A stretch of 64,000 bases of DNA from Streptomyces viridochromogenes. Its GTDB lineage: Bacteria > Actinomycetota > Actinomycetes > Streptomycetales > Streptomycetaceae. Below are positions 46,520 through 55,683 of the stretch, piece by piece. Made by a program: the position numbers and the translations under genes. The stretch is taken from NCBI RefSeq assembly GCF_001270495.1, contig NZ_LGUR01000265.1, forward strand, positions 1 through 64,000, given 5' to 3'. The notes below the pieces were generated by a model, which saw only the letters and a list, made by a program, of their open reading frames with translations, was not told the origin of the DNA and made no database searches. The stretch's first letter is position 1. Every line of letters begins with the position of its first letter.

Positions 46520-46717
46520 TCGGAGCACTCCACTGTGGGTGAGATTCGAGATTCCGGTGGTGAAGAGGAGTACGCGTGCGCAGGGGTGCCCGATCAGGCG
46601 GGACAGCAGCCGGAAAGGCGGAAAGGAGCCGTCCCTCGATCGGAGACTCGGGTACGCGCGCGTGCCGCACGACGGCGGCCCTCATCCCCACTGATGTGAA
46701 GTGGTGGTCGCGTCGTG

Positions 46718-47569
46718 TCAGGCGGCGAGAGTGAAGGCGGTGGCCGGCGGACCGCGTCTGATCACCGTGTGCTGGAGTGCGACGATGTGGGGCTCGGACG
46801 GGCCGAACCATCCGGCGCACCGGATGCGCGGGCCCGCCTCGGGTGCACCCGGCAGCCCCGCACGCAGGGCTCGCACCAGCGCGAGCGCCCCGCGCAGGGA
46901 TCGTATGAACGCCCCCTCGGCGACCGTGTGCGCCGACACCGCGGACATCTCGACGATCCGTAGCAGAGCCAGGTCCCCGCGCCGCAGCAGCCACCCCGCG
47001 GCGACCGCCGCGAGAACGTGGGCGAGCACCATGGGCAGGGACGGCAGCAGCGAGGCGGAGAAGCCGGTGGCGGAGTCCGTGACGGAGGGCAGGGCCTCCG
47101 CCGACGGGTGCGAGGCGTGCGCCCCGGTGGCCGGGCCGATCCGCGCCTCGCTGAGGATCCGCTGGGCCTGGGCGGGGCTGATCGCCGCCGCGGCGGTCCC
47201 GCAGACGAGCCGCGCGGCCTGCTGGACGAGCGCGGCGTCGGACAGGGAAGCGGATGACGCGGAGGAGGACACGGACGACATCGCGCTCGCCCCGTGCTGC
47301 CCCAGCCCGAACAGTGTGTGCAGCACGGTCTGGCCGATCGCGAGCAGCGCCGCTATGCCGGGCAGCGAGCGCGCGCGCCCCGCGAACGGCACCGTGACGA
47401 GAAGGACCCCCAGGAACCCCGCGCCCAGCGTCCACAGCGGGATCGCGGCGCAGGAGCCCAGCACGTGCCCGACCCCGGCCAGCACGACACAGACCGCGGC
47501 GAACACCGCGGCCCGCAGTATCCGGAGATCACTTCCGGAGCGCGTCGTGCGCGGGTGGGGGGCAGTCAT
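46718..47569 (-). CDS. integral membrane protein near the copper locus
   Basis: A 283-residue protein with about five hydrophobic helices (near residues 18-40, 45-60, 70-90, 180-195) and a soluble C-terminus with few charges. It lies 198 bases upstream of ycnI in the same direction. The size and context are typical of an uncharacterised membrane protein that heads the copper operon in Streptomyces. No cysteine or histidine cluster supports copper binding directly. Confidence 0.7.
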   Translation of the reverse strand: MTAPHPRTTRSGSDLRILRAAVFAAVCVVLAGVGHVLGSCAAIPLWTLGAGFLGVLLVTVPFAGRARSLPGIAALLAIGQTVLHTLFGLGQHGASAMSSVSSSASSASLSDAALVQQAARLVCGTAAAAISPAQAQRILSEARIGPATGAHASHPSAEALPSVTDSATGFSASLLPSLPMVLAHVLAAVAAGWLLRRGDLALLRIVEMSAVSAHTVAEGAFIRSLRGALALVRALRAGLPGAPEAGPRIRCAGWFGPSEPHIVALQHTVIRRGPPATAFTLAA

Positions 47570-47791
47570 GGCGGGCTCATCATCGCACTGGCCTTATGAC
47601 CGCCATACGGCAGGTCCGCAAGATGACGTACGGCCGGAAGATCACCTTCTGGTGTGGCCCGCCCTCACATACACCGATTCCCGCGTAGACGCATCGACCA
47701 TATGGGCGGCATCACGTCAATGATGTGCTTACAGCCGGGCACTCGGGGCAATACGTAACGGTATGTCGAGCCGCGGCCAGGAGGCTGGAGC

Positions 47792-48241
47792 ATGAGCATC
47801 TGGTGGTCACTCCATCTGCGGCGGGAAGCCGCGAGCGTGCCGCTCGCCCGGCGGTTGCTGATCGGCACCATGGAGACCGCGGGCGTCGACCCCGATGTGT
47901 CCTACGACCTCTCCGTCGCCCTCAGCGAGGCCTGTGCCAACGCGGTCGAACACGGCGGCGACACCCCGCCCGACGGCCCTCCGCAGGCCTACCGCGTCAC
48001 GGCCTACCTGGACGGCGAGAAGTGCCACATCGAGGTCGCCGACGCGGGCCCCGGCTTCACCGCACCTCACCGCCCGCCCCGCCCGGCCACCTCCGACGCC
48101 GAGCACGGCCGGGGGCTCTGTCTCATCCAGGAACTCGCCGACCACGTCCAGATCGGCAACAAGCCGGGGCGGGGCGGGGCTGTGGTGAGCTTCGACAAGA
48201 TCCTCAAGTGGCGGGAAGACGCCCCTCTGGTGGCGGTGTAG
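47792..48241 (+). CDS. anti-sigma-type ATP-binding protein (HATPase)
   Basis: A 149-residue GHKL/HATPase domain protein: N box in SEACANAVEHG, G1 in VADAGPGF, G2 in EHGRGLCLI. Such proteins in streptomycetes are relatives of the anti-sigma factor RsbW/SpoIIAB kinases. The start at 47792 lies behind GGAG. No sigma factor or antagonist gene is adjacent. Confidence 0.88.
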   Translation: MSIWWSLHLRREAASVPLARRLLIGTMETAGVDPDVSYDLSVALSEACANAVEHGGDTPPDGPPQAYRVTAYLDGEKCHIEVADAGPGFTAPHRPPRPATSDAEHGRGLCLIQELADHVQIGNKPGRGGAVVSFDKILKWREDAPLVAV

Positions 48242-48340
48242 CTCTGTAACCGACCTCACGTGTGTCGCACAGGATATAGACAGGTGTTCGACTGAAAGAG
48301 TTGACGTTGACCACAGCTCAACTCCACAGGGGGAACACCC

Positions 48341-48973
48341 ATGTTGACCGCACGGACCATAGCCGTCGCCGCCCTCACCGGGGCAGCCGTCCTGACCGTG
48401 CCCACCGTCGCGTTCGCCGAACCCGACCCCGACCCGGTCTCGCAGGACGTGCAGCACCAGCGCGACCTCGCCGACGGCAAGCTCGACCCCGACCACCTGC
48501 GCCACAAGTCGGAGAAGGACGCGCAGGAAGCCGCCATGGGCATCGACACCACGCCCGGCGCACTCTTCACGACCCGAACCATGGTGGTCGGCAACACCGC
48601 CTACTTCGCGCCGGCGGACATGTCGCGCGCCGGTGCGAAGGCGGCGGCCGAGGCGAACAACCTGTGCGCCTTCGGGGACCACTGCCTCTACTACAACTCC
48701 GGCGGCCGGGGCGCGAACTTCAAGCGCGTCGACACCAACTCGACGATTCGTGACTACGCCGGCTACAAGTTCCCGGCCGGGCTCGCGGGCGGCGGACAGC
48801 CGGTGAAGAACAACGCCGCGGCCGTGCACAACGCCTCCGGTCACTACACCTTCGGCGTGTTCTACAACAGCGGCTGGAAGGGCGACCGGGAGTGGTTCTC
48901 TCCCGGTACCGGAGGAAACCTCGACTACGTGAAGAACGAGAACGCGTCGGGGAAGTCGTTCAAGTCGTGGTGA
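48341..48973 (+). CDS. secreted peptidase-inhibitor-like (I36 type) protein
   Basis: A 210-residue secreted protein. It has a signal peptide (MLTARTIAVAALTGAAVLTVPTV-type, cleavage after AFA), a charged linker, and a C-terminal domain with CAFGDHCLYYNSG and GKSFKSW, resembling the I36 inhibitor and gamma-crystallin-like families. GGGGG precedes the ATG. Its stop codon overlaps the GTG of the next gene (GTGA). An inhibitor role is inferred only from the family name. Confidence 0.75.
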   Translation: MLTARTIAVAALTGAAVLTVPTVAFAEPDPDPVSQDVQHQRDLADGKLDPDHLRHKSEKDAQEAAMGIDTTPGALFTTRTMVVGNTAYFAPADMSRAGAKAAAEANNLCAFGDHCLYYNSGGRGANFKRVDTNSTIRDYAGYKFPAGLAGGGQPVKNNAAAVHNASGHYTFGVFYNSGWKGDREWFSPGTGGNLDYVKNENASGKSFKSW

Positions 48974-49932
48974 CAGGCGCCCGTGTGCGTGCGGTCGCGG
49001 CGGTGGCAGCCCTGGCTGCCACCGCCGCGACCGCGGCCTGTACCGCCCAGGAACCGCAAGGCCCGGGGAAGGAATCGCCCACGCGGCACGCCGCGCGGGG
49101 CGGGAACGAGTCGACCGGCCCCTCCGTGCCGCGAGGGATGTCGCTGCCGTTGCAGGGCTATTCCCCGACGGACTGGAACGTCCAGGACGACGACCGCGCC
49201 CGCGGCATTCTTCTCAACCGGTGCCTGAAGCGTTTCGGTATCACCGCGCACGAGAAGGACCCCGCGCCGATACGGCAGCACGTCGGCCCTCGCACCCTGG
49301 TCCAGGTCCGCTACGGCACGCGTGACACGACGTGGGCCGCCGAGTACGGCTATTGGTTCCCCGGCCAGGACGCCGGACGGAACGAGCCCGGCAGGCCGGC
49401 GTCGCCGGAAGAGGGCCAGGTGGCCACCGGCGCGGTCACGACGTACAAGGGCACGAGGGTCCCCGACGGCGGCTGCATGGGCGAGGTCGCCCGAACCCTC
49501 GACGGCCCCGGCGCCACGAACGCGACGTACGGAGAGGCCCTGGCGGCGGGCAACGAGCTGAACACGGCGTCGTTCCGGTCCACCCGCAAGGAGCCGGCCG
49601 TACGCAGAGCGGAGCAGGCGTGGTCGCGGTGCATGAAGGACCACGGCTATCGGCTTCCCGCCGACATCTTCTCGGCCTCGTCGTTGGCCCTGGGCGACGC
49701 CGACGGATCGGACACCCGGCCGAAGCCGTCACCGGACAGCACCGAAGTGAAGATCGCCGTCGCTGACGCCGCATGCGTCGGTGAGTCGCGGGTCGACCTG
49801 GTCTGGAGCCGAGCCGAGAGCGTCTACCAGCGGAAACGGATGGCCGAGGACCCGGCCGCCTGGGATCGCGTGAAGAAGGTCCTGGACCGGCACTTCAGCA
49901 ACGTCGACCTTGTCCTCAGAGGGCGGAAGTAG
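48970..49932 (+). CDS. lipoprotein of unknown function, coupled to the I36-like gene
   Basis: A 320-residue protein starting with GTG at 48970 (overlapping the upstream stop). A short basic start and hydrophobic stretch (VRAVAAVAALAATAATAAC) end in a weak lipobox. The mature part has cysteines near LNRCLKRFG, GGCMGEV and RCMKDHGY, and a charged helical C-terminus. No domain is recognised. Coupling suggests it acts at the cell surface with the preceding secreted protein. Confidence 0.75.
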   Translation: MTGARVRAVAAVAALAATAATAACTAQEPQGPGKESPTRHAARGGNESTGPSVPRGMSLPLQGYSPTDWNVQDDDRARGILLNRCLKRFGITAHEKDPAPIRQHVGPRTLVQVRYGTRDTTWAAEYGYWFPGQDAGRNEPGRPASPEEGQVATGAVTTYKGTRVPDGGCMGEVARTLDGPGATNATYGEALAAGNELNTASFRSTRKEPAVRRAEQAWSRCMKDHGYRLPADIFSASSLALGDADGSDTRPKPSPDSTEVKIAVADAACVGESRVDLVWSRAESVYQRKRMAEDPAAWDRVKKVLDRHFSNVDLVLRGRK

Positions 49933-50099
49933 GTGCCCGCGGACAAGTGCGACGCCTCCGACCATGCCGGAGCGCCGCACTTGGACCCGGCCGGCAGCGC
50001 GGAGAGCGAGCGCCGCCGACTTCAGTTTCCTCAGGACTCACAGCCGCCGCACAGTGCCACCTCAAGCCTCTGACGGGTGGCGTCCCTAACTTCCTGGCC

Positions 50100-51041
50100 A
50101 TGACGGGAAACCACAAGGACAAGTCGATCACCAGGCGCCGTGCGATCGCGGTGACCGGAGGCACGGTCGCGGCGGGCGGGCTCGCCGTCGCGGGTTACCG
50201 GGCGGCCTTCGCCGACACCGGCACGACCACGACCGACGCGGCGGCGACGGCCACCACGACCGCCTCGGAGAGCACCGGCTGCATGACGCTGATGTCCAGC
50301 GTCACCGAAGGCCCGTACTACCTCGACAACGCCCTGGTGCGAAAGGACATCACCGAGGGCAAGAGCGGCGTCCCGCTGACGCTGCGCCTCACCGTCGTGG
50401 ACGCCACCGACGGCTGCACCCCGGTCAAGGGCGCCGCCGTGGAGATCTGGCACTGCGACGCCTGGGGCTACTACTCCGGCTACACCACCGCCAACCCCGG
50501 CGGCTCGGCCCCCGCCGAGAGCGAGGACGGCTCGACCGCCAACGACAACACCTATCTGCGCGGCTACCAGATCGCCAACGCCAACGGGGTCGTCAAGTTC
50601 GAGACGATCTTCCCGGGCTGGTACACCCCGCGCACCTGCCACATCCACCTCAAGGTGCACACGGGCGGCCAGAAGGAGGACGGCACCTACGAGGGCGGCA
50701 AGGTCAACTACACCGGCCAGCTGTTCTTCGCCGACGACATCGCCGAGGAGATCTTCACGCTGGAGCCCTACTCGAAGCACTCCGGCAGCTACACCACCCT
50801 CGACAACGACATGGTCTATGACGGCGGCGGCGCCTCCAGCGGCCTGCTGACCCTCGAGCCGGTCAAGAAGGCCGACCCCTCCAAGGGCTACAAGGGCTTC
50901 CTCACCCTCGGCGTCGACCCCGACGCCGAGAACACCGGCGCGGGCAGCGGCGGCGGTGGGGGCGACGGCGGCACCCCGCCCGGCGATGCCCCGACCGGCA
51001 CCCCGCCCAGCGGCGCCCCGTCGGCCTCGGCCTCCTCGTAG
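50100..51041 (+). CDS. Tat-secreted intradiol ring-cleavage dioxygenase
   Basis: A 313-residue protein. A Tat signal (TRRRAIAVTGGTVAAGGLAVAG) is followed by an intradiol dioxygenase core: GPYYLD (tyrosine ligand), VEIWHCD, and WYTPRTCHIHLKV (tyrosine and two histidine ligands of the non-haem iron). A Gly/Pro/Ser-rich tail ends the protein. Catechol-type aromatic cleavage is the family reaction; extracellular members are common in Streptomyces but their substrates are not clear. The ATG at 50100 is preferred over a longer frame without a signal. Confidence 0.88.
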   Translation: MTGNHKDKSITRRRAIAVTGGTVAAGGLAVAGYRAAFADTGTTTTDAAATATTTASESTGCMTLMSSVTEGPYYLDNALVRKDITEGKSGVPLTLRLTVVDATDGCTPVKGAAVEIWHCDAWGYYSGYTTANPGGSAPAESEDGSTANDNTYLRGYQIANANGVVKFETIFPGWYTPRTCHIHLKVHTGGQKEDGTYEGGKVNYTGQLFFADDIAEEIFTLEPYSKHSGSYTTLDNDMVYDGGGASSGLLTLEPVKKADPSKGYKGFLTLGVDPDAENTGAGSGGGGGDGGTPPGDAPTGTPPSGAPSASASS

Positions 51042-51052
51042 GAGGTACGGCC

Positions 51053-51886
51053 ATGAGCAGCCGCGAGGACGACGCGCTCGCGCAGGCCGCCGTGACCGCG
51101 CTGACCGGGCAACTGGCCCTGGCCCCCAAGCCGGGCCTGCCCGACCCGCGCGACCTCGACGCCCACGTCGGCCGCCGGGACCACCGCATGCTGCGCTGGT
51201 CGGCCAAGGCGCTCGCGCCGGGCCTCGCGGCGATGGCCGCCGCCGCCCGGCGCACCGGCGAACCGACGCCCGGGCTCCGCAGCGAACTGGGTGCGATCGG
51301 CAGGTGCACCGAGCACTCGGTGCACCTCGCGGGCGGCGGTCACCGGGGCGCCCTGTGGGCTCTGGGCCTGCTGGTCGCCGCGGCCGCGCTCGACCCCCGG
51401 TCCGGCGCGCGGGACGTCGCGGCGACCGCCAAGCGCATCGCCGCGCACACCGACAAACGCGCCCCGCGCAGGCCCTCCCGGGGCTCCTCGGTGTCCGCGA
51501 AGTACGGCGCCGCCGGGGCACGGGGCGAGGCACGGGCCGGATTCCCGCACGTACGGCGGGCGTTGGACGCCCTCGCCGCAGCCCGCTCGGCCGGCGCCAC
51601 GGAGGGACAGGCCCGCCTGGACGCCCTGCTCACCGTGATGTCCACCCTCCAGGACACCGAACTCCTCTACACCGCCGGCCCCATCGGACTGCGGCACGTC
51701 CAGGCGGGCGCCCGGGGAGTCATGGAAGCGGGCGGTTCGGCGACGGACGCGGGCGCCCAGGCCCTGGCGGCTCTCGACGCCGACCTGCACGCGCGCGCGT
51801 GGAGCCCGCGGGGGAGTGCGGGACTGCTGGCCGGGGCGCTGTTCCTGGACTCCCTGCCCGTCAGGGCACCGGCGCGGGCCGCTTGA
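51053..51886 (+). CDS. triphosphoribosyl-dephospho-CoA synthase-like (CitG/MdcB family)
   Basis: A 277-residue protein starting at ATG 51053 behind GGAGG, 11 bases after the dioxygenase. Family signatures include the N-terminal TGQLALAPKPGLPDPRD and a mid-region AGGGHRGALWALGLL. Family members make the prosthetic-group precursor of citrate lyase or malonate decarboxylase. Neither enzyme is encoded nearby, so the role here is uncertain. The gene end overlaps the convergent chimeric pseudogene by about 26 bases. Confidence 0.8.
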   Translation: MSSREDDALAQAAVTALTGQLALAPKPGLPDPRDLDAHVGRRDHRMLRWSAKALAPGLAAMAAAARRTGEPTPGLRSELGAIGRCTEHSVHLAGGGHRGALWALGLLVAAAALDPRSGARDVAATAKRIAAHTDKRAPRRPSRGSSVSAKYGAAGARGEARAGFPHVRRALDALAAARSAGATEGQARLDALLTVMSTLQDTELLYTAGPIGLRHVQAGARGVMEAGGSATDAGAQALAALDADLHARAWSPRGSAGLLAGALFLDSLPVRAPARAA

Positions 51887-52477
51887 CGTCCCGCCTCGCA
51901 CGGGTGCCGGCGGCCCACCTCGCCGTCGGCCCCATGGCGTACGACGCCGCCAGCGTCAGGGCGCCCAGCAGCAGCCACCCCGGTGTCCCCCACCCCACCA
52001 GCAGCGAGGTCAGGACGAGCGGCCCCAGGGTCCGCGCCACCGTCACACCCGTTCCGAAGAACCCCTGGTACTCGCCCACCCGGCCGCCGGCGCCAGATCG
52101 AACGACAGCTGCCAGGACCACGCCGACTGCCCCATCTGGGCGACGACCTGGAGCACCGCCCCGGCGACCAGCACCCCGGCGGCCACCCACGGCGACGCTC
52201 CCGCCGACAGCGCGAACACCGCGCACGCCGCCAGCGTCACCCACCCCGACCACCGCACCGCGCGCGTGGCCGACACGAGCCCGGTCACGCCGCGCGCCAT
52301 CCCCACCTGGAAGACCATCACGGTGTTCCGCGACATCCCGAGCTCGCAGGCGAGCCGCCGGGTAGCAGGCAACCGCTCCCCGGGAGCGAGCCGCCCGTCC
52401 CGAACGGCGTCCCGCAGTGACCGTTCAAGCCCTGCACGACGGCCGTCGCCGCCGACCAGTTCCAGATGCAGGTCCAC
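51861..52477 (-). pseudogene. chimeric remnant: GntR winged HTH fused to a frameshifted MFS fragment
   Basis: On the minus strand a GTG at 52477 behind AGGGGG opens ~50 residues of a GntR winged helix-turn-helix (GRLAPGERLPATRRLACELGMSRNTV), the start of a MocR or GntR protein. Without a stop the frame passes at about 52320 into membrane helices of an MFS transporter, and near 52085 it shifts to another frame that continues GEYQGFFGTGVTVARTLGPL to a stop at 51861. Thus a deletion joined two genes and a small indel then broke the result. Confidence 0.75.
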
Positions 52478-52605
52478 CCCAACCCCCTGGGGGCGCGGGA
52501 CTGTATCGATATGCGGCTCCGCCGCGTGGGCGCGATCAACCCCCACAACCCGTAGACCGCAACGATGGCCGGACACCCCTTTGGCACCCGGCCATCGATC
52601 CAACG

Positions 52606-54090
52606 TCAGCCCTTCAGCCCGGCCATCCAGCTCTCCACCTCGTCCGACCGCCGAGGCAGCCCGGCGCTGAGGTTCCGGTTGCCGTCGGCCGTCACCAGAA
52701 TGTCGTCCTCGATCCGCACACCGATGCCCCGGTACTCCTCCGGCACGGTCAAGTCGTCGGCCTGGAAGTACAGCCCGGGCTCGACGGTCAGCACCATCCC
52801 CGGCTCCAGCACTCCCTCCACGTACGTCTCCGTCCGCGCCGCAGCGCAGTCATGGACGTCCATCCCGAGCATGTGCCCGGTCCCGTGCAGCGTCCACCGC
52901 CGCTGAAGCCCGAGCTCCAGCACCCGCTCCACCGGCCCCTCGACGAGCCCCCACTCGACGAGCCTCTCGGCCAGCACCCGCTGCGACGCGTCATGGAAGT
53001 CCCGGTACTTCGCACCCGGCTGCACGGCCGCGATACCGGCCTCCTGGGCGTCGTACACGGCGTCGTAGATCTTCTTCTGGATCTCGCTGTACCGGCCGTT
53101 GATCGGCAGCGTGCGCGTGACGTCGGCGGTGTAGTACGTGTGCGTCTCGACGCCCGCATCGAGCAGCAGCAGCTCACCGGAGCGCACGGGCCCGTCGTTG
53201 CGCACCCAGTGCAGGGTGCAGGCGTGCGGGCCGGCCGCGCAGATGGAGCCGTAGCCGACGTCGTTGCCCTCCACGCGCGCGCGGAGGAAGAACGTTCCCT
53301 CGATGTAGCGCTCGCTCGTCGCCTCGGCCTTGTCGAGGACCTTCACCACGTCCTCGAAGCCGCGCACCGTCGAGTCGACGGCCTTCTGGAGCTCGCCGAT
53401 CTCGAACTCGTCCTTGACCAGCCGCGCCTCGGACAGGAAGACGCGCAGCTCCTCGTCCCGCTCGGCGGTGACCTTGTCGGTGAGCGCGGCCTCGATGCCG
53501 GCGTCGTAGCTCCGTACGACCCGCACCGGACCCGTCGCCTCGCGCAGCTTGTCCGCCAGCTCGCGCACGTCGGACGCGGGGATGCCGTACAGCGTCTCCG
53601 CCTCGGTGAGCGAGTGCCGGCGGCCGACCCACAGCTCGCCCTGGCCGTTGAGCCAGAACTCGCCGTTCTCGCGGTCGGAGCGCGGCAGGAGGTAGATCGT
53701 GGCCTCGTGGCCCTCACCCTTGGGCTCCAGGACGAGCACGCCGTCCTCGGTCTGGTTACCGGTGAGATACGCGTACTCGACCGACGCCCGGAAGGCGTAC
53801 TCGGTGTCGTTCGAGCGGGTCTTCAGGTTGCCCGCGGGGATCACCAGACGCTCACCCGGGAACCGCGCCGACAGCGCGGCGCGCCGCGCGGCGGTCTCGG
53901 CGGCCTGGGCGATCGGCTCCAGGTCGTGCAGCTCGGTGTCGGCCCAGCCGGACTTCATGTTCTCGGCGAGCTCGTCGGACACGCCCGGGTACAGGCCGTT
54001 CTTGCGCTGCTTGATCGGCTCTTCGGACTCGGTCTCCGGGCCCGCTGCGGTAGCAGCAATGGACTCGGCCGGGGTGAGCTCGTCGGCCAC
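52606..54090 (-). CDS. pepP: Xaa-Pro aminopeptidase PepP
   Basis: A 494-residue M24B peptidase. It has an N-terminal creatinase-like domain and a catalytic domain with the metal ligands visible: LLDAGVE and YTADVTRT aspartates, HGTGHMLGMDVHD histidine, TVEPGLY and RIEDDIL glutamates. It removes N-terminal residues before proline. The GTG at 54090 follows GAGGAGG. It is a full-length enzyme, unlike the M24 protein at 31347-32198. Confidence 0.95.
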   Translation of the reverse strand: MADELTPAESIAATAAGPETESEEPIKQRKNGLYPGVSDELAENMKSGWADTELHDLEPIAQAAETAARRAALSARFPGERLVIPAGNLKTRSNDTEYAFRASVEYAYLTGNQTEDGVLVLEPKGEGHEATIYLLPRSDRENGEFWLNGQGELWVGRRHSLTEAETLYGIPASDVRELADKLREATGPVRVVRSYDAGIEAALTDKVTAERDEELRVFLSEARLVKDEFEIGELQKAVDSTVRGFEDVVKVLDKAEATSERYIEGTFFLRARVEGNDVGYGSICAAGPHACTLHWVRNDGPVRSGELLLLDAGVETHTYYTADVTRTLPINGRYSEIQKKIYDAVYDAQEAGIAAVQPGAKYRDFHDASQRVLAERLVEWGLVEGPVERVLELGLQRRWTLHGTGHMLGMDVHDCAAARTETYVEGVLEPGMVLTVEPGLYFQADDLTVPEEYRGIGVRIEDDILVTADGNRNLSAGLPRRSDEVESWMAGLKG

Positions 54091-54234
54091 GGTCTTCCTC
54101 CTCGATACGGCACTGGACCCCGTCCATCGTACGGTCGTGGAGGAGAGCGCCCAGGGCGAATGACCGTCCGTCCGCCGCTGCTATGGCGCGGAACACGTGC
54201 CTGTTATGGGGAGTGACCGAGGGGCCACGAGCCG

Positions 54235-55683
54235 CTACTCGAAGCGAGCAGCCAGCAGCACGACGTCCTCCTCGCTGTCCGCCTGGTCCAGCCCGTTCGG
54301 CAGCACGGTCCGCAGCACATGGTCGACGACGGCGTCCGGGTCGTGCCGGATCGCCCTGGGTACGCCGGCCGCCGCCGCGTGCAGCCGGGCGAAGGCGCGG
54401 TCGGTGGGGTCGCCGGTGCGGTGCAGCAGCCCGTCGGTGTACAGCAGAACCGTCTCTCCGGGGTCCGCCATCAGCTCCACGCTCGGCGCTTCCCAGCAGG
54501 CCAGCATGCCCAGCGGCGCGGACACGGAGGTCTCCACGAACTCCGTGCGCCGGTCGCCGATCAGCAGCGGCGGTGTGTGCCCGGCTCCGGCGAGCGTGAT
54601 CTTGCGCAGGGACGGCTCGCAGTAGGCGAACAGGGCGGTGGCGGAACGGGCCGGCTCGGTGAGTCTGAGCAGCAGCTCCAGGTCGGACAGGACCGCGACC
54701 GGATCCTCGCCCTCCATCACGGCGTACGCCCGCAGGCTGGCCCGCAGCCGTCCCATCGCGGCGATCGCGCTCGGCCCCGACCCGGTCACCGAGCCGACCG
54801 CCAGGCCCAGCGCGGCGTCGGGCAGCGGCAGCGCGTCGTACCAGTCGCCGCCCCCGCGCGGCCCGGTGCGGTGCCGCACGGCGAGCTGGACGCCGGCCAT
54901 CCGGGGCAACCGGGAGGGGAGCAGCTCCTCGGCCATCGTCCGCATGCACGCGCGCGTGCGCTCGACTTCGAGGAGCCGGGCCAGGTGCTCGGTGGCGTAG
55001 CGGGTGTACAGGCCGACGAGGTGGCGCTGGCGCTCGGCCGGTTCGGCGGGCTCGTCGTACAGCCAGACGGCGGCACCGAGGCGGCCGGCGGCGTCGGTGG
55101 ACAGGGGGAGGGCATAGCTGGCGGCGTAGCCGAGGCGCGCGGCGACCTCGCGATGGCGGGGGTCGAGTCCGTCCTCGGAGAGCAGGTCCGGCTGGGCGAT
55201 CTCGTCGTCGCCGCCCGGCAGTCCGTCGAGGATCCTGCCGTACGACATCGCGCTGCGCGGCACGGTCTCGATGTGACCGAGGTCGGCGCGGGCGAGGCCC
55301 AGCCCGATGGTGGTGTCCGGGCCGAGTCCGTCCGCCGGTTCCAGTACGACGAGACCGCGCCGGGCGCCCACCAGGGCGGATCCGGCGCGTAGCAGTTCCT
55401 GGAGCGCGTCGGCGAGTGCGTCCGTGCGGGCCAGGCGCTCGGTGAGTTCGTGCAGTGTCGTGAGGTCCGAGACCCAGCCGGCGAGTCGGTCCTGCAGCAC
55501 TGCGCCCGGTGGGTTCGGTGGCGGGACCGCTGGGGTTCCCGGGGCCGCGGGCGCGGGCGCGACAGTGTGTGCGGGCGAGGGAACCGTGGAATCGATTCCG
55601 GCCACTTTCGGAGGGTGAGGGGCGTTCATGGCGTCCGGCTTTCCGACCGGTGCGTATTGCTCAAAAGCATCGCAAACCCCCAT
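54235..55683 (-). CDS. GAF-SpoIIE (PP2C-like) phosphatase
   Basis: A 482-residue protein if started at ATG 55683 (an ATG at 55629 is possible). A Pro/Ala-rich N-terminus, a helical region (LTTLHELTERLARTDALADAL), a GAF domain (~residues 85-225), and a SpoIIE phosphatase domain (HRTGPRGGGDWYDA, LGLAVGSVTGSG, YTDGLLHR, SEEDVVLLA). These act in sigma-factor control by dephosphorylating anti-anti-sigma factors. In the first metal motif G-D-W-Y-D the aspartates are kept, but the GD(V)xGxG motif reads GSVTGSG: its aspartate is replaced by serine, so activity may be altered. Confidence 0.85.
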   Translation of the reverse strand: MGVCDAFEQYAPVGKPDAMNAPHPPKVAGIDSTVPSPAHTVAPAPAAPGTPAVPPPNPPGAVLQDRLAGWVSDLTTLHELTERLARTDALADALQELLRAGSALVGARRGLVVLEPADGLGPDTTIGLGLARADLGHIETVPRSAMSYGRILDGLPGGDDEIAQPDLLSEDGLDPRHREVAARLGYAASYALPLSTDAAGRLGAAVWLYDEPAEPAERQRHLVGLYTRYATEHLARLLEVERTRACMRTMAEELLPSRLPRMAGVQLAVRHRTGPRGGGDWYDALPLPDAALGLAVGSVTGSGPSAIAAMGRLRASLRAYAVMEGEDPVAVLSDLELLLRLTEPARSATALFAYCEPSLRKITLAGAGHTPPLLIGDRRTEFVETSVSAPLGMLACWEAPSVELMADPGETVLLYTDGLLHRTGDPTDRAFARLHAAAAGVPRAIRHDPDAVVDHVLRTVLPNGLDQADSEEDVVLLAARFE

